DNA of 15,080 nucleotides from an uncultured Mollicutes bacterium (GTDB lineage Bacteria; Bacillota_I; Bacilli_A; RFN20; CAG-826). Both the position numbers and the translations under genes were made by a program. Position 1 is the stretch's first letter. Each line of letters opens with the position of its first letter. The stretch lies in the NCBI GenBank assembly GCA_900545015.1, contig UQXJ01000032.1, forward strand, positions 1 to 15,080, written 5' to 3'. The notes under the pieces were generated by a model. That model was not told the DNA's origin. It saw only the letters and a list, made by a program, of their open reading frames with translations, and searched no databases. Of the stretch, positions 1-8,055 are shown one piece after another.

Positions 1-1
1 G

Positions 2-22
2 GCATTTGCCAAGATGGGGTAA
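2..22 (+). CDS. 3' tail of an upstream gene (partial)
   Basis: Read from base 2, the frame gives AFAKMG followed by TAA at 20-22, and a hairpin terminator starts on this stop codon. A stop codon merging into a terminator stem is the usual end of an operon, so this is probably the last few codons of a gene beginning outside the window. Six residues are too few to name a product. A second frame (stop at 24-26) would fit the terminator almost as well. Confidence 0.35.
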   Translation, partial: AFAKMG

Positions 23-59
23 TTAAATTTTATAGATTTAATTACTTTTGTTCTTGCTT
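19..59 (+). terminator. Rho-independent terminator upstream of galU
   Basis: A perfect 10-bp inverted repeat, GTAATTAAAT (19-28) and ATTTAATTAC (36-45), encloses a 7-base loop and is followed by a T-rich tract (46-59). The stem is AT-rich and so not very strong, but its position right after a stop codon and before the galU promoter supports it. It separates galU from whatever lies to the left. Confidence 0.6.
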
Positions 60-62
60 GTG

Positions 63-91
63 TTTCAAACTAAAATTCAATGTTATATAAT
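63..91 (+). promoter_or_regulatory. Probable sigma-A promoter of galU
   Basis: A perfect TATAAT lies at 86-91. Seventeen bases upstream is TTTCAA (63-68), only a weak match to TTGACA. Transcription would begin near 98, leaving a leader of about 20 bases that contains the ribosome binding site AGAGGA (105-110), seven bases before the ATG at 118. The -10 box is convincing; the -35 box is not. Confidence 0.45.
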
Positions 92-117
92 TTTCTTGAA
101 AGAAAGAGGACTTAAAA

Positions 118-990
118 ATGAAAGTAAAATATGCCGTAATTCCATGCGCTGGTAAGGGAACTAGATTTTTGCCTATAACAAAGGGCGTTGCTAAAGAAAT
201 GTGCCCAATTGTCGATAGACCAACACTTGATTATATTGTCGAAGAATGCTTGCAAAGTGGCATTACAGATATCGTTTTTATCGTAAGTGAAGGCAAAGAA
301 GATATTAAAAAATACTATTCTGTAGATGAACCTTTCGAAAAAGACTTAATTGAACATGGTAAAAATAAATATGCTGAATTAATCCACCATATTGGCACAA
401 AAGCAAATTATCATTTTGTTAAGCAAGAAGTTCAACTTGGATTAGGACATGCCGTTTTACAAGCAAAAAGTGTAATTGGTGATAATAATTTCGTAGTTTG
501 CTGTGGTGATGATATTTGCACATACAAAGACATTCCACCTGTTAAGCAATTGATTGATGCTTTTGAAAAAGTTGGTGGCAAAACTGTTGTTGGTGGACAA
601 AAAGTTCCTCATGAAAATATTAATAAGTATGGTTCAATGAAAGTCGAAGAAGTACTTAATGATAGATTATTTAAACTAGGTGGAGTTGTTGAAAAACCTG
701 ATATTGATAAAGCACCAAGCGATTATGCTTCACTAGGAAAATGGGTATTCAATTCACATATTTTCGAAGAACTTGAAAATACTCCAAAAGGAAAAGGTGG
801 AGAAATCCAATTAACTGATGCTATTGAACAATTAAGACATAAAGAATCTGTCTATTTCTACGACTTTGACGGAAAAAGATATGACTGTGGTGATAAATTA
901 GGTTATTTAACAGCCATCATCGATATCGGATTAAGCAGAGACGATTTAAAAGAAGGACTTAAAGAACACATTAAAAATTTAAAATTCTAA
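118..990 (+). CDS. galU: UTP-glucose-1-phosphate uridylyltransferase
   Basis: This cytoplasmic enzyme makes UDP-glucose from UTP and glucose 1-phosphate, the activated sugar for glycolipids, glycans and galactose metabolism. The 290-residue chain has the usual GalU length. Motifs seen in order: the nucleotide-binding loop AGKGTRFLPITK (11-22), GLGHAV (108-113), the metal-binding GDD (130-132), VEKP (191-194), GGEIQLTDAI (227-236) and RYDCGDKLGY (254-263). This motif order is specific to bacterial GalU, as opposed to glucose-1-phosphate thymidylyl- or adenylyltransferases. The start is set by AGAGGA seven bases upstream. The following membrane protein gene begins six bases after the stop, so the two are probably co-transcribed. 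No other sugar-nucleotide gene is visible in the window. The assignment is from sequence motifs; the pathway fed by UDP-glucose here is not known. Confidence 0.95.
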   Translation: MKVKYAVIPCAGKGTRFLPITKGVAKEMCPIVDRPTLDYIVEECLQSGITDIVFIVSEGKEDIKKYYSVDEPFEKDLIEHGKNKYAELIHHIGTKANYHFVKQEVQLGLGHAVLQAKSVIGDNNFVVCCGDDICTYKDIPPVKQLIDAFEKVGGKTVVGGQKVPHENINKYGSMKVEEVLNDRLFKLGGVVEKPDIDKAPSDYASLGKWVFNSHIFEELENTPKGKGGEIQLTDAIEQLRHKESVYFYDFDGKRYDCGDKLGYLTAIIDIGLSRDDLKEGLKEHIKNLKF

Positions 991-996
991 TATAAA

Positions 997-1626
997 ATGA
1001 AACTGGATTTATTCAAAAGTAAAAAAGCACTATTCTTTTATGCGATTAATTTTCTAGTTTTCGTTATTGTTAGCGAATTACTTCTTTTCTTTATTAATGA
1101 AGGTATTGCTGATGGAAGTAGGGAAGTTAAAATCATTGAATATTATGCATTAGGAGCAATACTTTTAAGCGCGGTTGTTTGTACACTTTTATCAATTTAT
1201 TATTTAAAAGGAAAGGTAACGTTAGCTTTTGTGGTATTAACATTATCAGCTGGTTATTCATTAAAATCGTTTGTTGAATTGATTAAAGAAACGATTTTAG
1301 GTGGACCATTGTTATATGTTTACATTGTGATTTTTATATTATCTTTCGCGATTACGTTTGGCTTATTTTTAATAAAGATTTTCTTTTTTGAAGCCAAGTA
1401 CGAACCACTTGCATTGAACATTTTATTCACATCATTTTATTTCTTATTTTCTTTTGAACACATCTTGTTAACGATTGAATTAATATTAAATATTAAAACA
1501 ATTCATGAACTTAACTTGATGCCTTTATTCATTTCATTTGCAGTTTTTGGAACAATAAAAATTCTAACATTCTCGCCTTTAATGAAAGAACTTTCTTACA
1601 CAAGAAAGCACAAAGTTGAATACTAA
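997..1626 (+). CDS. Polytopic membrane protein of unknown function
   Basis: This 209-residue protein is not recognised. It is very hydrophobic, with about six likely membrane helices at residues 11-33, 47-70, 74-95, 104-131, 136-165 and 172-193; the third is the least certain. Both termini are basic (KSKK near residue 8, TRKHK near 203), which suggests both ends face the cytoplasm. No catalytic or transport motif is visible. It begins six bases after the galU stop codon and has no recognisable Shine-Dalgarno sequence, so translation probably depends on ribosomes finishing galU. A terminator lies about 70 bases after its stop. The close linkage hints at a membrane role in using UDP-glucose, such as glycolipid metabolism, but nothing in the protein itself shows this. 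Confidence 0.75.
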   Translation: MKLDLFKSKKALFFYAINFLVFVIVSELLLFFINEGIADGSREVKIIEYYALGAILLSAVVCTLLSIYYLKGKVTLAFVVLTLSAGYSLKSFVELIKETILGGPLLYVYIVIFILSFAITFGLFLIKIFFFEAKYEPLALNILFTSFYFLFSFEHILLTIELILNIKTIHELNLMPLFISFAVFGTIKILTFSPLMKELSYTRKHKVEY

Positions 1627-1693
1627 AGAAATGTCATAAAAAGTGAATGAAAGTGAAAATAGTTTAGTTTTGCAATGTTTTTAAGAAAAATAT

Positions 1694-1734
1694 AGACATT
1701 ATTCAAATAAAAATTGGATAATGTCTTTTTCTTT
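1694..1734. terminator. Bidirectional terminator between convergent genes
   Basis: Arms GACATTATTCAA (1695-1706) and TTGGATAATGTC (1714-1725) form a 12-bp stem with one G-T pair and a 7-base loop. On the plus strand it is followed by TTTTTCTTT (1726-1734), ending the galU unit. On the minus strand it is followed by TATATTTTTC, so it can also end the converging phosphatase gene. Its left arm contains that gene's stop codon (1699-1701) and the right arm its last codons, so the hairpin is partly coding. Confidence 0.8.
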
Positions 1735-2508
1735 AATGCCTGTTTCTTTAAAGAACTCATCTAAAAATTCGTAAGGTATATCTTCAAATTGACTAATTCT
1801 ATGAGCATCAACTCCTATTATAAATTTGGTATTATTTTCTTTTGCTAATTTAAAGAATTCTACTGATGGATAAAATAAGCAACCATTTTTAAAGGCACCA
1901 AATCTATTATAAAGGTAACCGTTTAAATTTATTTCAAGTGGTATGTTCATCTCTATAGATGCGTTAATTATTTCTAAAGAAAGATCTTTAATTTCATCAC
2001 TAAATACACTCACATGATTTATAAAAAAATCTGGATGAGCAACATATTTATAATAACCTGATTTAATCCCTGAAATTAAATCAGCTACATAACGCTTGAT
2101 ACAAAAAATATTATCTTTAGCAAAAAATGGCCAATAATAGGATGGTTCGTTTTTCTCGTTATATGTAAAATGTTGACCTAAAATTAAATAATTAACTTTA
2201 TATTTTTCATATAATTCTTTGTAATAAGAATCTAATCTAGGGATATATTCAATTTCAAAACCAACATAAATTTTTATTTGATCTTTGTATTTTTCTTTAA
2301 GTGAATTAATTGAATTTAAATAATTTTGAATTTCTTCAAAATCCATTCTCATGCCTTCGTGATGTATTCCTTTAAAAGGGCCATGATCACTAAAACCTAA
2401 TTCCTTGAATCCGCATTCAATTGCTTTTTTGACATATTCCTCATCATTAATTTCTTGAGCGTGTCCGCATCTATAAGTATGTGTGTGATAATTTGTAATT
2501 AATTTCAT
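1699..2508 (-). CDS. PHP-family phosphoesterase, histidinol-phosphatase-like
   Basis: A 269-residue cytoplasmic metal-dependent phosphatase of the PHP superfamily, closest in layout to histidinol-phosphatases of the HisK/HisJ type, which release phosphate from L-histidinol phosphate. All metal-site motifs are present, numbered from the ATG at 2508: HTH (8-10) with CGH (14-16), SDHG (40-43), GFEIE (83-87), GQH (111-113), AHPD (157-160), EIN (192-194) and DAH (234-236). The length is normal for the family. The frame can be extended five codons to a TTG at 2523, but the ATG is preferred because family members begin just before the HTH motif and because a TATAAT lies between the two starts. No histidine-pathway gene is visible, so the physiological substrate may be another phosphomonoester. 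It stands alone, converging on the galU unit and sharing its terminator. Confidence 0.85.
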   Translation of the reverse strand: MKLITNYHTHTYRCGHAQEINDEEYVKKAIECGFKELGFSDHGPFKGIHHEGMRMDFEEIQNYLNSINSLKEKYKDQIKIYVGFEIEYIPRLDSYYKELYEKYKVNYLILGQHFTYNEKNEPSYYWPFFAKDNIFCIKRYVADLISGIKSGYYKYVAHPDFFINHVSVFSDEIKDLSLEIINASIEMNIPLEINLNGYLYNRFGAFKNGCLFYPSVEFFKLAKENNTKFIIGVDAHRISQFEDIPYEFLDEFFKETGIKEKDIIQFLFE

Positions 2509-2514
2509 AAGACA

Positions 2515-2520
2515 ATTATA
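2515..2520 (-). promoter_or_regulatory. Candidate -10 box of the PHP gene, possibly leaderless
   Basis: TATAAT on the minus strand lies just after the U-tract of the preceding terminator. Transcription would start about seven bases further on, at or next to the A of the ATG at 2508, giving a leaderless message. No Shine-Dalgarno sequence precedes the ATG, which fits. No convincing -35 box exists: the expected position falls inside the terminator hairpin (CGAAAA). Confidence 0.35.
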
Positions 2521-2524
2521 CAAT

Positions 2525-2547
2525 AAAAAAGGTCCGTTTTTCGGACC
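2525..2547 (-). terminator. Terminator of the lipoprotein operon
   Basis: On the minus strand GGTCCG, a loop of five A and CGGACC (2547 to 2531) form a GC-rich 6-bp stem followed by six T (2530-2525). It begins 17 bases after the stop codon of the last lipoprotein gene. This is the clearest intrinsic terminator in the window and closes the four-gene operon. Confidence 0.88.
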
Positions 2548-2563
2548 ATAAACTGAATTAGTT

Positions 2564-3910
2564 TTATTTTGAATAGTTTTCTATAAAATCTATTTTAGTT
2601 TGATTGAATTTTGATACGTTTACAATGTAAGTAGCATCACTTGAATAAGTAATGTAGAAATCAAAAGCAATATCATCTAAACTAGTTGAAGTATCTAAGA
2701 TGCCTAATGCAAGTGGCTTAGCGTTGCTTACACCTAAAATATTTTTACCAAAATCATAGGCAAGATCAGTGCGTGCTGTTTGAAAATAATTTCTTGCAGT
2801 TGAGCCTACTCTATCAAAGCTAGAAATATATTTATAGAAACTCAAATGTGAAAAATAAGGATATAAATCTGTTAAAACTGTAGTTTCACTAACTCTATTT
2901 AAACATGATGAATCTAAATAAGGTTTATTTGATTCATCGTATTTAGGACTAAATGAATAAACACCAGCTTGGATGCTCCCTTTATTTTTCTTAAATGTAA
3001 GATATCCATTTCTAGTTAATTCTTTATTATATGTTGATTTATAATAAGCAAGATATTCATCTGAATAATCATCATAAATATAATCTGCAGTGAAATATTT
3101 TCTTCCTTTACTATATGTTTTTCCGTTATCGACAAATTCACCTAAATCACTAGAATAATTATAAGTTTCTAAATTTTTAACAAGTTTTACTAAGCCTTGA
3201 TCAGCAGCTTTAGCTTTTCCACCGTCTTTTTTATATTTAGCGATTTCAGGAAGAGCTAAAGAAGTATCATCAATTTTAGAAATTGTATGAGTAATATAAC
3301 CATTAACTCCAAAATCCATATTAAAAATAAGAGTCCCATTGTCATCAGTTACTTTATATTCTTCAATTAATCCGGATAAACCTGTTGTAGGAGTTAAAGA
3401 AGAAGCAGTTAAAAAAGCATTGATGTTAATTAAATCATTAGAAGCAAAAGTATATGTTAAATCTTTATAAGTAATAGTTTTTAAATTTATATTCTTATAA
3501 AAATTCTTTAAACCAGTACTTGAATCAAATATATCTTTTGTATCGTAACTTAATGTAGCATTAGGAATAACTTCTCCATTTTGAATTGAGTAAGAATAAA
3601 TTCCATCCTCATCATTTGTAAATCCGATAGTCGTTTCTTTTTTATCTGAATCAATTAAAGTATATTGAAGCGTATCGCCTAAATAGACGTAACTTTCTTT
3701 ATAAAATTCAGGATTTAGACTTGTCTTAAGATTAAAATCTATATCTAGTTTGTAGTTTTTACTCTTCTTTAATTTTGCTAAATCATCTTTTAAAACTGTA
3801 TCCTCTTTTGCTTCAACATTTGGTTTATTTTTTTCACTATTTGAACATGAAAATAGTGAAAAAAGTAAAAAAGGAATGAGATTTGCAGGGTTTTTGATTT
3901 TAAATTGCAT
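2564..3910 (-). CDS. Lipoprotein, duplicated family, fourth gene of operon
   Basis: A 448-residue predicted lipoprotein of unknown function, exported and lipid-anchored on the outer face of the membrane. The signal peptide has basic residues K4 and K6, a hydrophobic stretch 11-20 and lipobox F20-S21-C22. It is clearly related to the first gene of the operon (8056-9372). Both carry the pattern N-Y ... G-F ... D-G-I/F-Y-S near residues 50-110 and again in the second half (about 245-325), so each looks like two diverged copies of one module. Both end in a matching segment with D-F-I-E-N/K-Y. The mature part is rich in Tyr, Asp, Ser and Lys, typical of beta-rich extracellular domains. Its ATG lies inside the end of the preceding gene (11-base overlap), with GAGGT (3917-3921) six bases upstream, so translation is probably coupled. 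No catalytic motif is visible; ligand binding is a guess. Confidence 0.8.
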   Translation of the reverse strand: MQFKIKNPANLIPFLLFSLFSCSNSEKNKPNVEAKEDTVLKDDLAKLKKSKNYKLDIDFNLKTSLNPEFYKESYVYLGDTLQYTLIDSDKKETTIGFTNDEDGIYSYSIQNGEVIPNATLSYDTKDIFDSSTGLKNFYKNINLKTITYKDLTYTFASNDLININAFLTASSLTPTTGLSGLIEEYKVTDDNGTLIFNMDFGVNGYITHTISKIDDTSLALPEIAKYKKDGGKAKAADQGLVKLVKNLETYNYSSDLGEFVDNGKTYSKGRKYFTADYIYDDYSDEYLAYYKSTYNKELTRNGYLTFKKNKGSIQAGVYSFSPKYDESNKPYLDSSCLNRVSETTVLTDLYPYFSHLSFYKYISSFDRVGSTARNYFQTARTDLAYDFGKNILGVSNAKPLALGILDTSTSLDDIAFDFYITYSSDATYIVNVSKFNQTKIDFIENYSK

Positions 3911-5576
3911 AGAATGACCTCATTGTAACTTGAGCAGTTATATCATCAAAATTTGGTAATTCGCCTTTAAATTCTTTCTTTTTATTTGATAAACAAATTG
4001 CTTTATATGTATCTACATATTTAGTCCCTTGACTTTGACCTGTGACAACTAAAGTTACACTTTCCATAACGTTATTGTTAATTTCAAATGTAAAGGCAAA
4101 TGTATCATCAACTGTTTTACTATAGATTCTTGTTGAAGCTGAAATAGTTAGATAATTACCATTTTTTTCACCTGAGCTTGTGATTTCAATTGTTGATAAG
4201 CCTGTAGAATGTTTACCTAAATTATAGGTATGATAATAATTCATAAGGTCCCTAAATTCAGGGAAGAATAAAGGGTTAGCACCTGTATAAGCTCTTAAAT
4301 CAGCACTTGGATTGTCTTCATTTTGAATGCCGTCTTTAGTTAAGAATGCGCAGCATGGAGTGATATATTTTTCAAATTTACCATATTTTTCTACGCCTGT
4401 ATCGTTAGCAATTGTGTAAATTTCATATGGAGCTGGATCGCCATAAGGGATATCATTTCTATCAACTTTCTTAATTGAGCCTGAATTAATTTGAATGTCA
4501 TTTGAATAAGAAGTGATTGTTCCTTTAAACTCAGCATCACCAAAAATTGCATAATTTGAATCAGCAATATCAAATGCATCGTGATACATAAATTCATAAT
4601 TGCATTCACTAATATCTTCCCCATAAGCTAAAATATTACGAGCAACTTCAAGACTCTTATCGCTTGGAAGTGTACCATCTTTATAGTCTTTTAAATTAAC
4701 AATTGTATGTGGTTTATTATAAATTTTATCTTCTCTAATCATTGAAAAATCATTTAATTTACCATTAAATTCAGTTTTTTCACCATAATTTAAGTTAGAT
4801 AATGTGTATTCGGTGTAAGTTCTTGCTTCAGATTCATAATCACCGCTTACTGCATCTTTAAATTGAACAAGCCTAATTCTAAGATGATCTAAATTTAAAG
4901 AAGTTGAATCAAAAGAGACTTCATATTCATATGTGAAAGCCATATAAGTTGAATCGCCTGGATAAGAGACAGACATAATATAAGTTTCTTTATTGTCTTC
5001 TTCTTTAATACTTGTAAATGGCTCAGTATAACCATTTTCAGTTGGATATAAAGTTCCAACATTTAAAAACATGTTTGCAGTATCATCGAGTAATGTTAAA
5101 TAATTGAAATAATCATTAATTGTTCTGTATTTTGAAATTGCATAACAATTAACAAATTTTGAATCTTCATCAGGACCTATAAAATAATCATAAAGATAAT
5201 GTCCGTCATCAAAAATTTGCCCAGTTGCACTTGTTGTACTTACAACATTTGTATTTTCAACACCTGTTAAAGCATCACATTCAAGTTTATCTTCAATTAC
5301 ATTATTTGAATAAAGCTTATATTGATGTCTAGCTTCATAATCAACTTTTGCTTTGCTATAATCACCAGTAACAACATATTTTGATGAACTGATATTGTCA
5401 AAATTGTAACTTCTATCAATAAAATCGAAAGAATTTACGTTATTTTTATCCAATCTATTTAATAATTGAGTAGCTCTTTCAAAAGTTTTATCTTTTATTA
5501 AAGGCTCTTCATTATTGGAAGTACAACCTGATAAAAGAAGTGGCAATACTAATAAAATTAATTTTTTCTTTTTCAT
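3900..5576 (-). CDS. Lipoprotein with two internal modules, third gene of operon
   Basis: A 558-residue predicted lipoprotein of unknown function. The signal peptide is classic: KKKK at 2-5, a leucine-rich core and lipobox L15-S16-G17-C18. The frame stays open 17 codons upstream to 5627, but the ATG at 5576 is correct because it begins the signal peptide and has TTAGGAGA seven bases before it. The mature protein appears to be two diverged modules of about 270 and 235 residues: each starts with a short helix-like segment (F-x-R-A-x-x-L-L near 32; L-E-V-A-R-N-I-L in the second half) and ends with a related motif (EFNGKLNDF and EFKGELPNF). It is more distant from the operon's first and fourth lipoproteins than these are from each other. 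It follows the Ig-domain lipoprotein gene by 14 bases and overlaps the next by 11. Paired Cys residues occur (CC in the second half). No enzyme motif is seen. Confidence 0.8.
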   Translation of the reverse strand: MKKKKLILLVLPLLLSGCTSNNEEPLIKDKTFERATQLLNRLDKNNVNSFDFIDRSYNFDNISSSKYVVTGDYSKAKVDYEARHQYKLYSNNVIEDKLECDALTGVENTNVVSTTSATGQIFDDGHYLYDYFIGPDEDSKFVNCYAISKYRTINDYFNYLTLLDDTANMFLNVGTLYPTENGYTEPFTSIKEEDNKETYIMSVSYPGDSTYMAFTYEYEVSFDSTSLNLDHLRIRLVQFKDAVSGDYESEARTYTEYTLSNLNYGEKTEFNGKLNDFSMIREDKIYNKPHTIVNLKDYKDGTLPSDKSLEVARNILAYGEDISECNYEFMYHDAFDIADSNYAIFGDAEFKGTITSYSNDIQINSGSIKKVDRNDIPYGDPAPYEIYTIANDTGVEKYGKFEKYITPCCAFLTKDGIQNEDNPSADLRAYTGANPLFFPEFRDLMNYYHTYNLGKHSTGLSTIEITSSGEKNGNYLTISASTRIYSKTVDDTFAFTFEINNNVMESVTLVVTGQSQGTKYVDTYKAICLSNKKKEFKGELPNFDDITAQVTMRSFYAI

Positions 5577-5583
5577 TTTTGGT

Positions 5584-5588
5584 CTCCT
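5584..5588 (-). promoter_or_regulatory. Ribosome binding site fixing the start of the third lipoprotein
   Basis: AGGAG on the minus strand, inside TTAGGAGACC, lies seven bases before the ATG at 5576 and directly after the TAG stop of the preceding gene (5591-5593). It decides against the longer frame that begins at 5627 inside the preceding gene. Confidence 0.75.
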
Positions 5589-5590
5589 AA

Positions 5591-8044
5591 CTAAGCTACG
5601 TGAGCGAATGTATAAGTTTTTGCACATTCTCTGTATATTAATTCGTTATCATTAAATACACTCATAAGTTGTACATCCATGATTTTTTTAGCATCCGAGC
5701 TAATGCGAGCTATTGAATTTTCAAGAGGATAGACAACTTCATCAGTGCTTGCTTCTAACATAAAGTCAATAAGTTCTTCTTCGGTTTTTGTAGGCTTAAC
5801 GTTTGTGAATTTTATGGTTTTATTTTCGTCATCAAAAACAGGTGTGAAGGTGTACGTTGTATATATGCCACTCAACCCTGTATAAAATTCTCCATGTTCC
5901 TTATCAATAAACTTAAACTTTCCTTCGCATAGTTCATCCATTATAAGAAGGTTGTCACTTTCAATATAACTTGAATTCTTAATAACTAAATCAGATAAAG
6001 TTGTTGATTCGCTTGCGACATCAAAACTTATAGTTACTGAAATTGATGGATTAGAAACTGCACTAGCTTTAACGTCGACTTTTCCTTCAGCACTTGGAAC
6101 AAAAGTATAAGTACCATTTGTTTCTTTAGTTATTGTTCCTTTATTATCAATAACTTCAACATTTATATCTTGCTTTGCATCACTTGGTTCAACATTAAAT
6201 GTAATATTTGAAATTGCTTTTCCTTTTATTGCAGGGAAAGAACCTGTTACTGCTTTTCCTTCAATTTTTGCTTTAATTCCAGTAGCATCAGGAAGTTTAG
6301 TCATAACTGTAATTGTTTTTTCAACTTCTTTAGAAGTATAAAGTGTTAAAGTAGAAGAACCATCTTTTAAAACTTTAATTGATTTATTTCCTTCAAGAAT
6401 TTGAACAACATCTGGGTTTGATGATTCAACAATTGTTACATCATCGATGTCAGTTGTAGCAAAAACTGGTTTAGCATTGATAACATCTAATTTATAAGCT
6501 TCACCAACGTTATAAAGTTCGACTTCTTTATTCTTATTATTTAATAAGCGTGGTGTGTAGTCTTTAAAATATAAATTATTTGTATCAAAAACTTTTGTTG
6601 CTTCGCTTGTTAATTCACCAACTGTTTGAGTGTAAGAAATTTCATATGTAGCAATTTCATTAGCTTCATCCTTTGGTTTATTATTATCAAAATCAAAATC
6701 GCTATAATTAAAAACATTATCAACAATTTTAACACCTAAAATAAGACCTTCATCATTAAAAGTATAAGCACCTATGTTGACAAAAACTTCTTTATTTTCG
6801 TAATTTTGATATGTTTTAACTGTTAAAACATTACCTTCAGTAGAAAATTCAGCATGCTTTAATCCATCGCCACCGAAATAATAAGGTAAACTCTTTCCTG
6901 GAACGAAATAATCATATGGTCCAACTGTTACTTGAGCTCTAGCGATTTTACTTAATCCAATTCTACTATTATGAATATAATATTTTGATTGTTTAATTGC
7001 ATCACTTGTTGTAATTACAGTTTCACCTGTTGTTCCTTCACTTATAATTTGTTTTTTAACAGGATCAGAAACGTGTGTTCCGTTTTCATTTACATCAATT
7101 TTATAGAAAGCTCCATCACTTCCATAACCTGTATAAAGAAATTCTTTATCATGAGTTGAAACATCATCACCAATTGTATTATTAGTTGTTTTAATTCCAC
7201 TCATATAGTATTTATTTTTATCTTTATGAACAGTGAGAGTGGATTCTTCGCTTATTGTATTTTTAATTCCGTCTTTAAAATAACTTGCTTTAAAACTAAA
7301 CCCATAACTATTGATGCTTGATTTAGCTTCAACTTCGCTTGATTTATCAAATAAAGCACGAGCCTCATTTGAGTCGCTTTCACCTTGTGTTAAGATTTTT
7401 ACACTGACTTTTTTAGATGCGTTTGTACCTTTTAATTTAAATGTAATATCAAGTCTTGTAATGTCACTAATTGGTTTTAAAGTTAATGTTTTTTCATCAA
7501 ATTCACAAACGTTATTATTTGAGTATTCAGCCAAAATACCTTTGTTTTGCAAGGTTTTTGGTTCTATATCGAACTTTAACTCGTATGTTTTACCTACAAT
7601 TAATTTATATAAAGTTGTAACACCCTCTGTAATTAAAGGAGTATCACTAGGGAAAGAAACATCAAATTTTGTAACTGTTTCGCCTTTAACTCTGAATTCT
7701 AGAGTAGCTTTGACATCTTTAAAATTATTGCATGTAATTGTAACTGTTGCAGTTCCTTCGCCAATTGCAGTAACTTTACCTGTGACATCAACTTTAACAA
7801 CTTTTTCATTACTTGATTCATAAGTTAATAAATCTTTTGCTTTGTTAGGCTCAAAAGTTGTAATGATTTTAGTTTCTTCACCAATTTCAAGCTCAGTTTT
7901 GCTAGCTGAACATGTAATTTTTGTTATTTTATCATCCTTATTTTCATTTTGGTTTTGATTATTGTTTGAATTACTTGAGCAACTTACTAAACTAGAAAAT
8001 ATTAGTCCGCTTGCAAGTAAAATAATTCCTGTTTTCTTTTTCAT
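5591..8044 (-). CDS. Large lipoprotein with bacterial Ig-like domains
   Basis: An 817-residue predicted lipoprotein, the largest of the operon. The signal peptide has KKK (2-4), a hydrophobic core and lipobox L19-V20-S21-C22, followed by an Asn-rich linker (23-37). Residues 40-119 form a BIG_2-type Ig-like domain with the typical core S-S-N-E-K-V-V-K-V and G-x-V-T-A-I-G-E-G-T-A-T-V. A second Ig-like stretch spans about 122-218, and two more follow the central region (about 505-583 with S-S-N-P-D-V-V, and 586-676). The central part (228-487) resembles the neighbouring lipoproteins in style, with repeated beta-type segments. The C-terminal 135 residues match nothing recognised. Ig-like domains usually serve as spacers or binding modules on surface proteins. 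AGAGG eight bases upstream overlaps the end of the preceding gene, and the gap is 11 bases. Function unknown; adhesion or ligand presentation are guesses. Confidence 0.8.
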   Translation of the reverse strand: MKKKTGIILLASGLIFSSLVSCSSNSNNNQNQNENKDDKITKITCSASKTELEIGEETKIITTFEPNKAKDLLTYESSNEKVVKVDVTGKVTAIGEGTATVTITCNNFKDVKATLEFRVKGETVTKFDVSFPSDTPLITEGVTTLYKLIVGKTYELKFDIEPKTLQNKGILAEYSNNNVCEFDEKTLTLKPISDITRLDITFKLKGTNASKKVSVKILTQGESDSNEARALFDKSSEVEAKSSINSYGFSFKASYFKDGIKNTISEESTLTVHKDKNKYYMSGIKTTNNTIGDDVSTHDKEFLYTGYGSDGAFYKIDVNENGTHVSDPVKKQIISEGTTGETVITTSDAIKQSKYYIHNSRIGLSKIARAQVTVGPYDYFVPGKSLPYYFGGDGLKHAEFSTEGNVLTVKTYQNYENKEVFVNIGAYTFNDEGLILGVKIVDNVFNYSDFDFDNNKPKDEANEIATYEISYTQTVGELTSEATKVFDTNNLYFKDYTPRLLNNKNKEVELYNVGEAYKLDVINAKPVFATTDIDDVTIVESSNPDVVQILEGNKSIKVLKDGSSTLTLYTSKEVEKTITVMTKLPDATGIKAKIEGKAVTGSFPAIKGKAISNITFNVEPSDAKQDINVEVIDNKGTITKETNGTYTFVPSAEGKVDVKASAVSNPSISVTISFDVASESTTLSDLVIKNSSYIESDNLLIMDELCEGKFKFIDKEHGEFYTGLSGIYTTYTFTPVFDDENKTIKFTNVKPTKTEEELIDFMLEASTDEVVYPLENSIARISSDAKKIMDVQLMSVFNDNELIYRECAKTYTFAHVA

Positions 8045-8055
8045 TTATATTGCCT

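Noticed and set aside
4391..4624. 77-codon minus-strand frame inside the third lipoprotein gene
   Set aside because: An out-of-frame shadow of a well-supported gene; the translation is Met/Ile/Leu/Gln-rich noise.
5577..5627. N-terminal extension of the third lipoprotein to 5627
   Set aside because: It would put 17 basic residues ahead of a perfect lipoprotein signal peptide and overlap the preceding gene; AGGAG before 5576 sets the start.
7311..7823. 170-codon open frame on the plus strand
   Set aside because: It lies wholly antisense to the Ig-domain lipoprotein, has no ribosome binding site, and its Ser/Leu/Val-rich translation is the mirror of that gene's codon composition.
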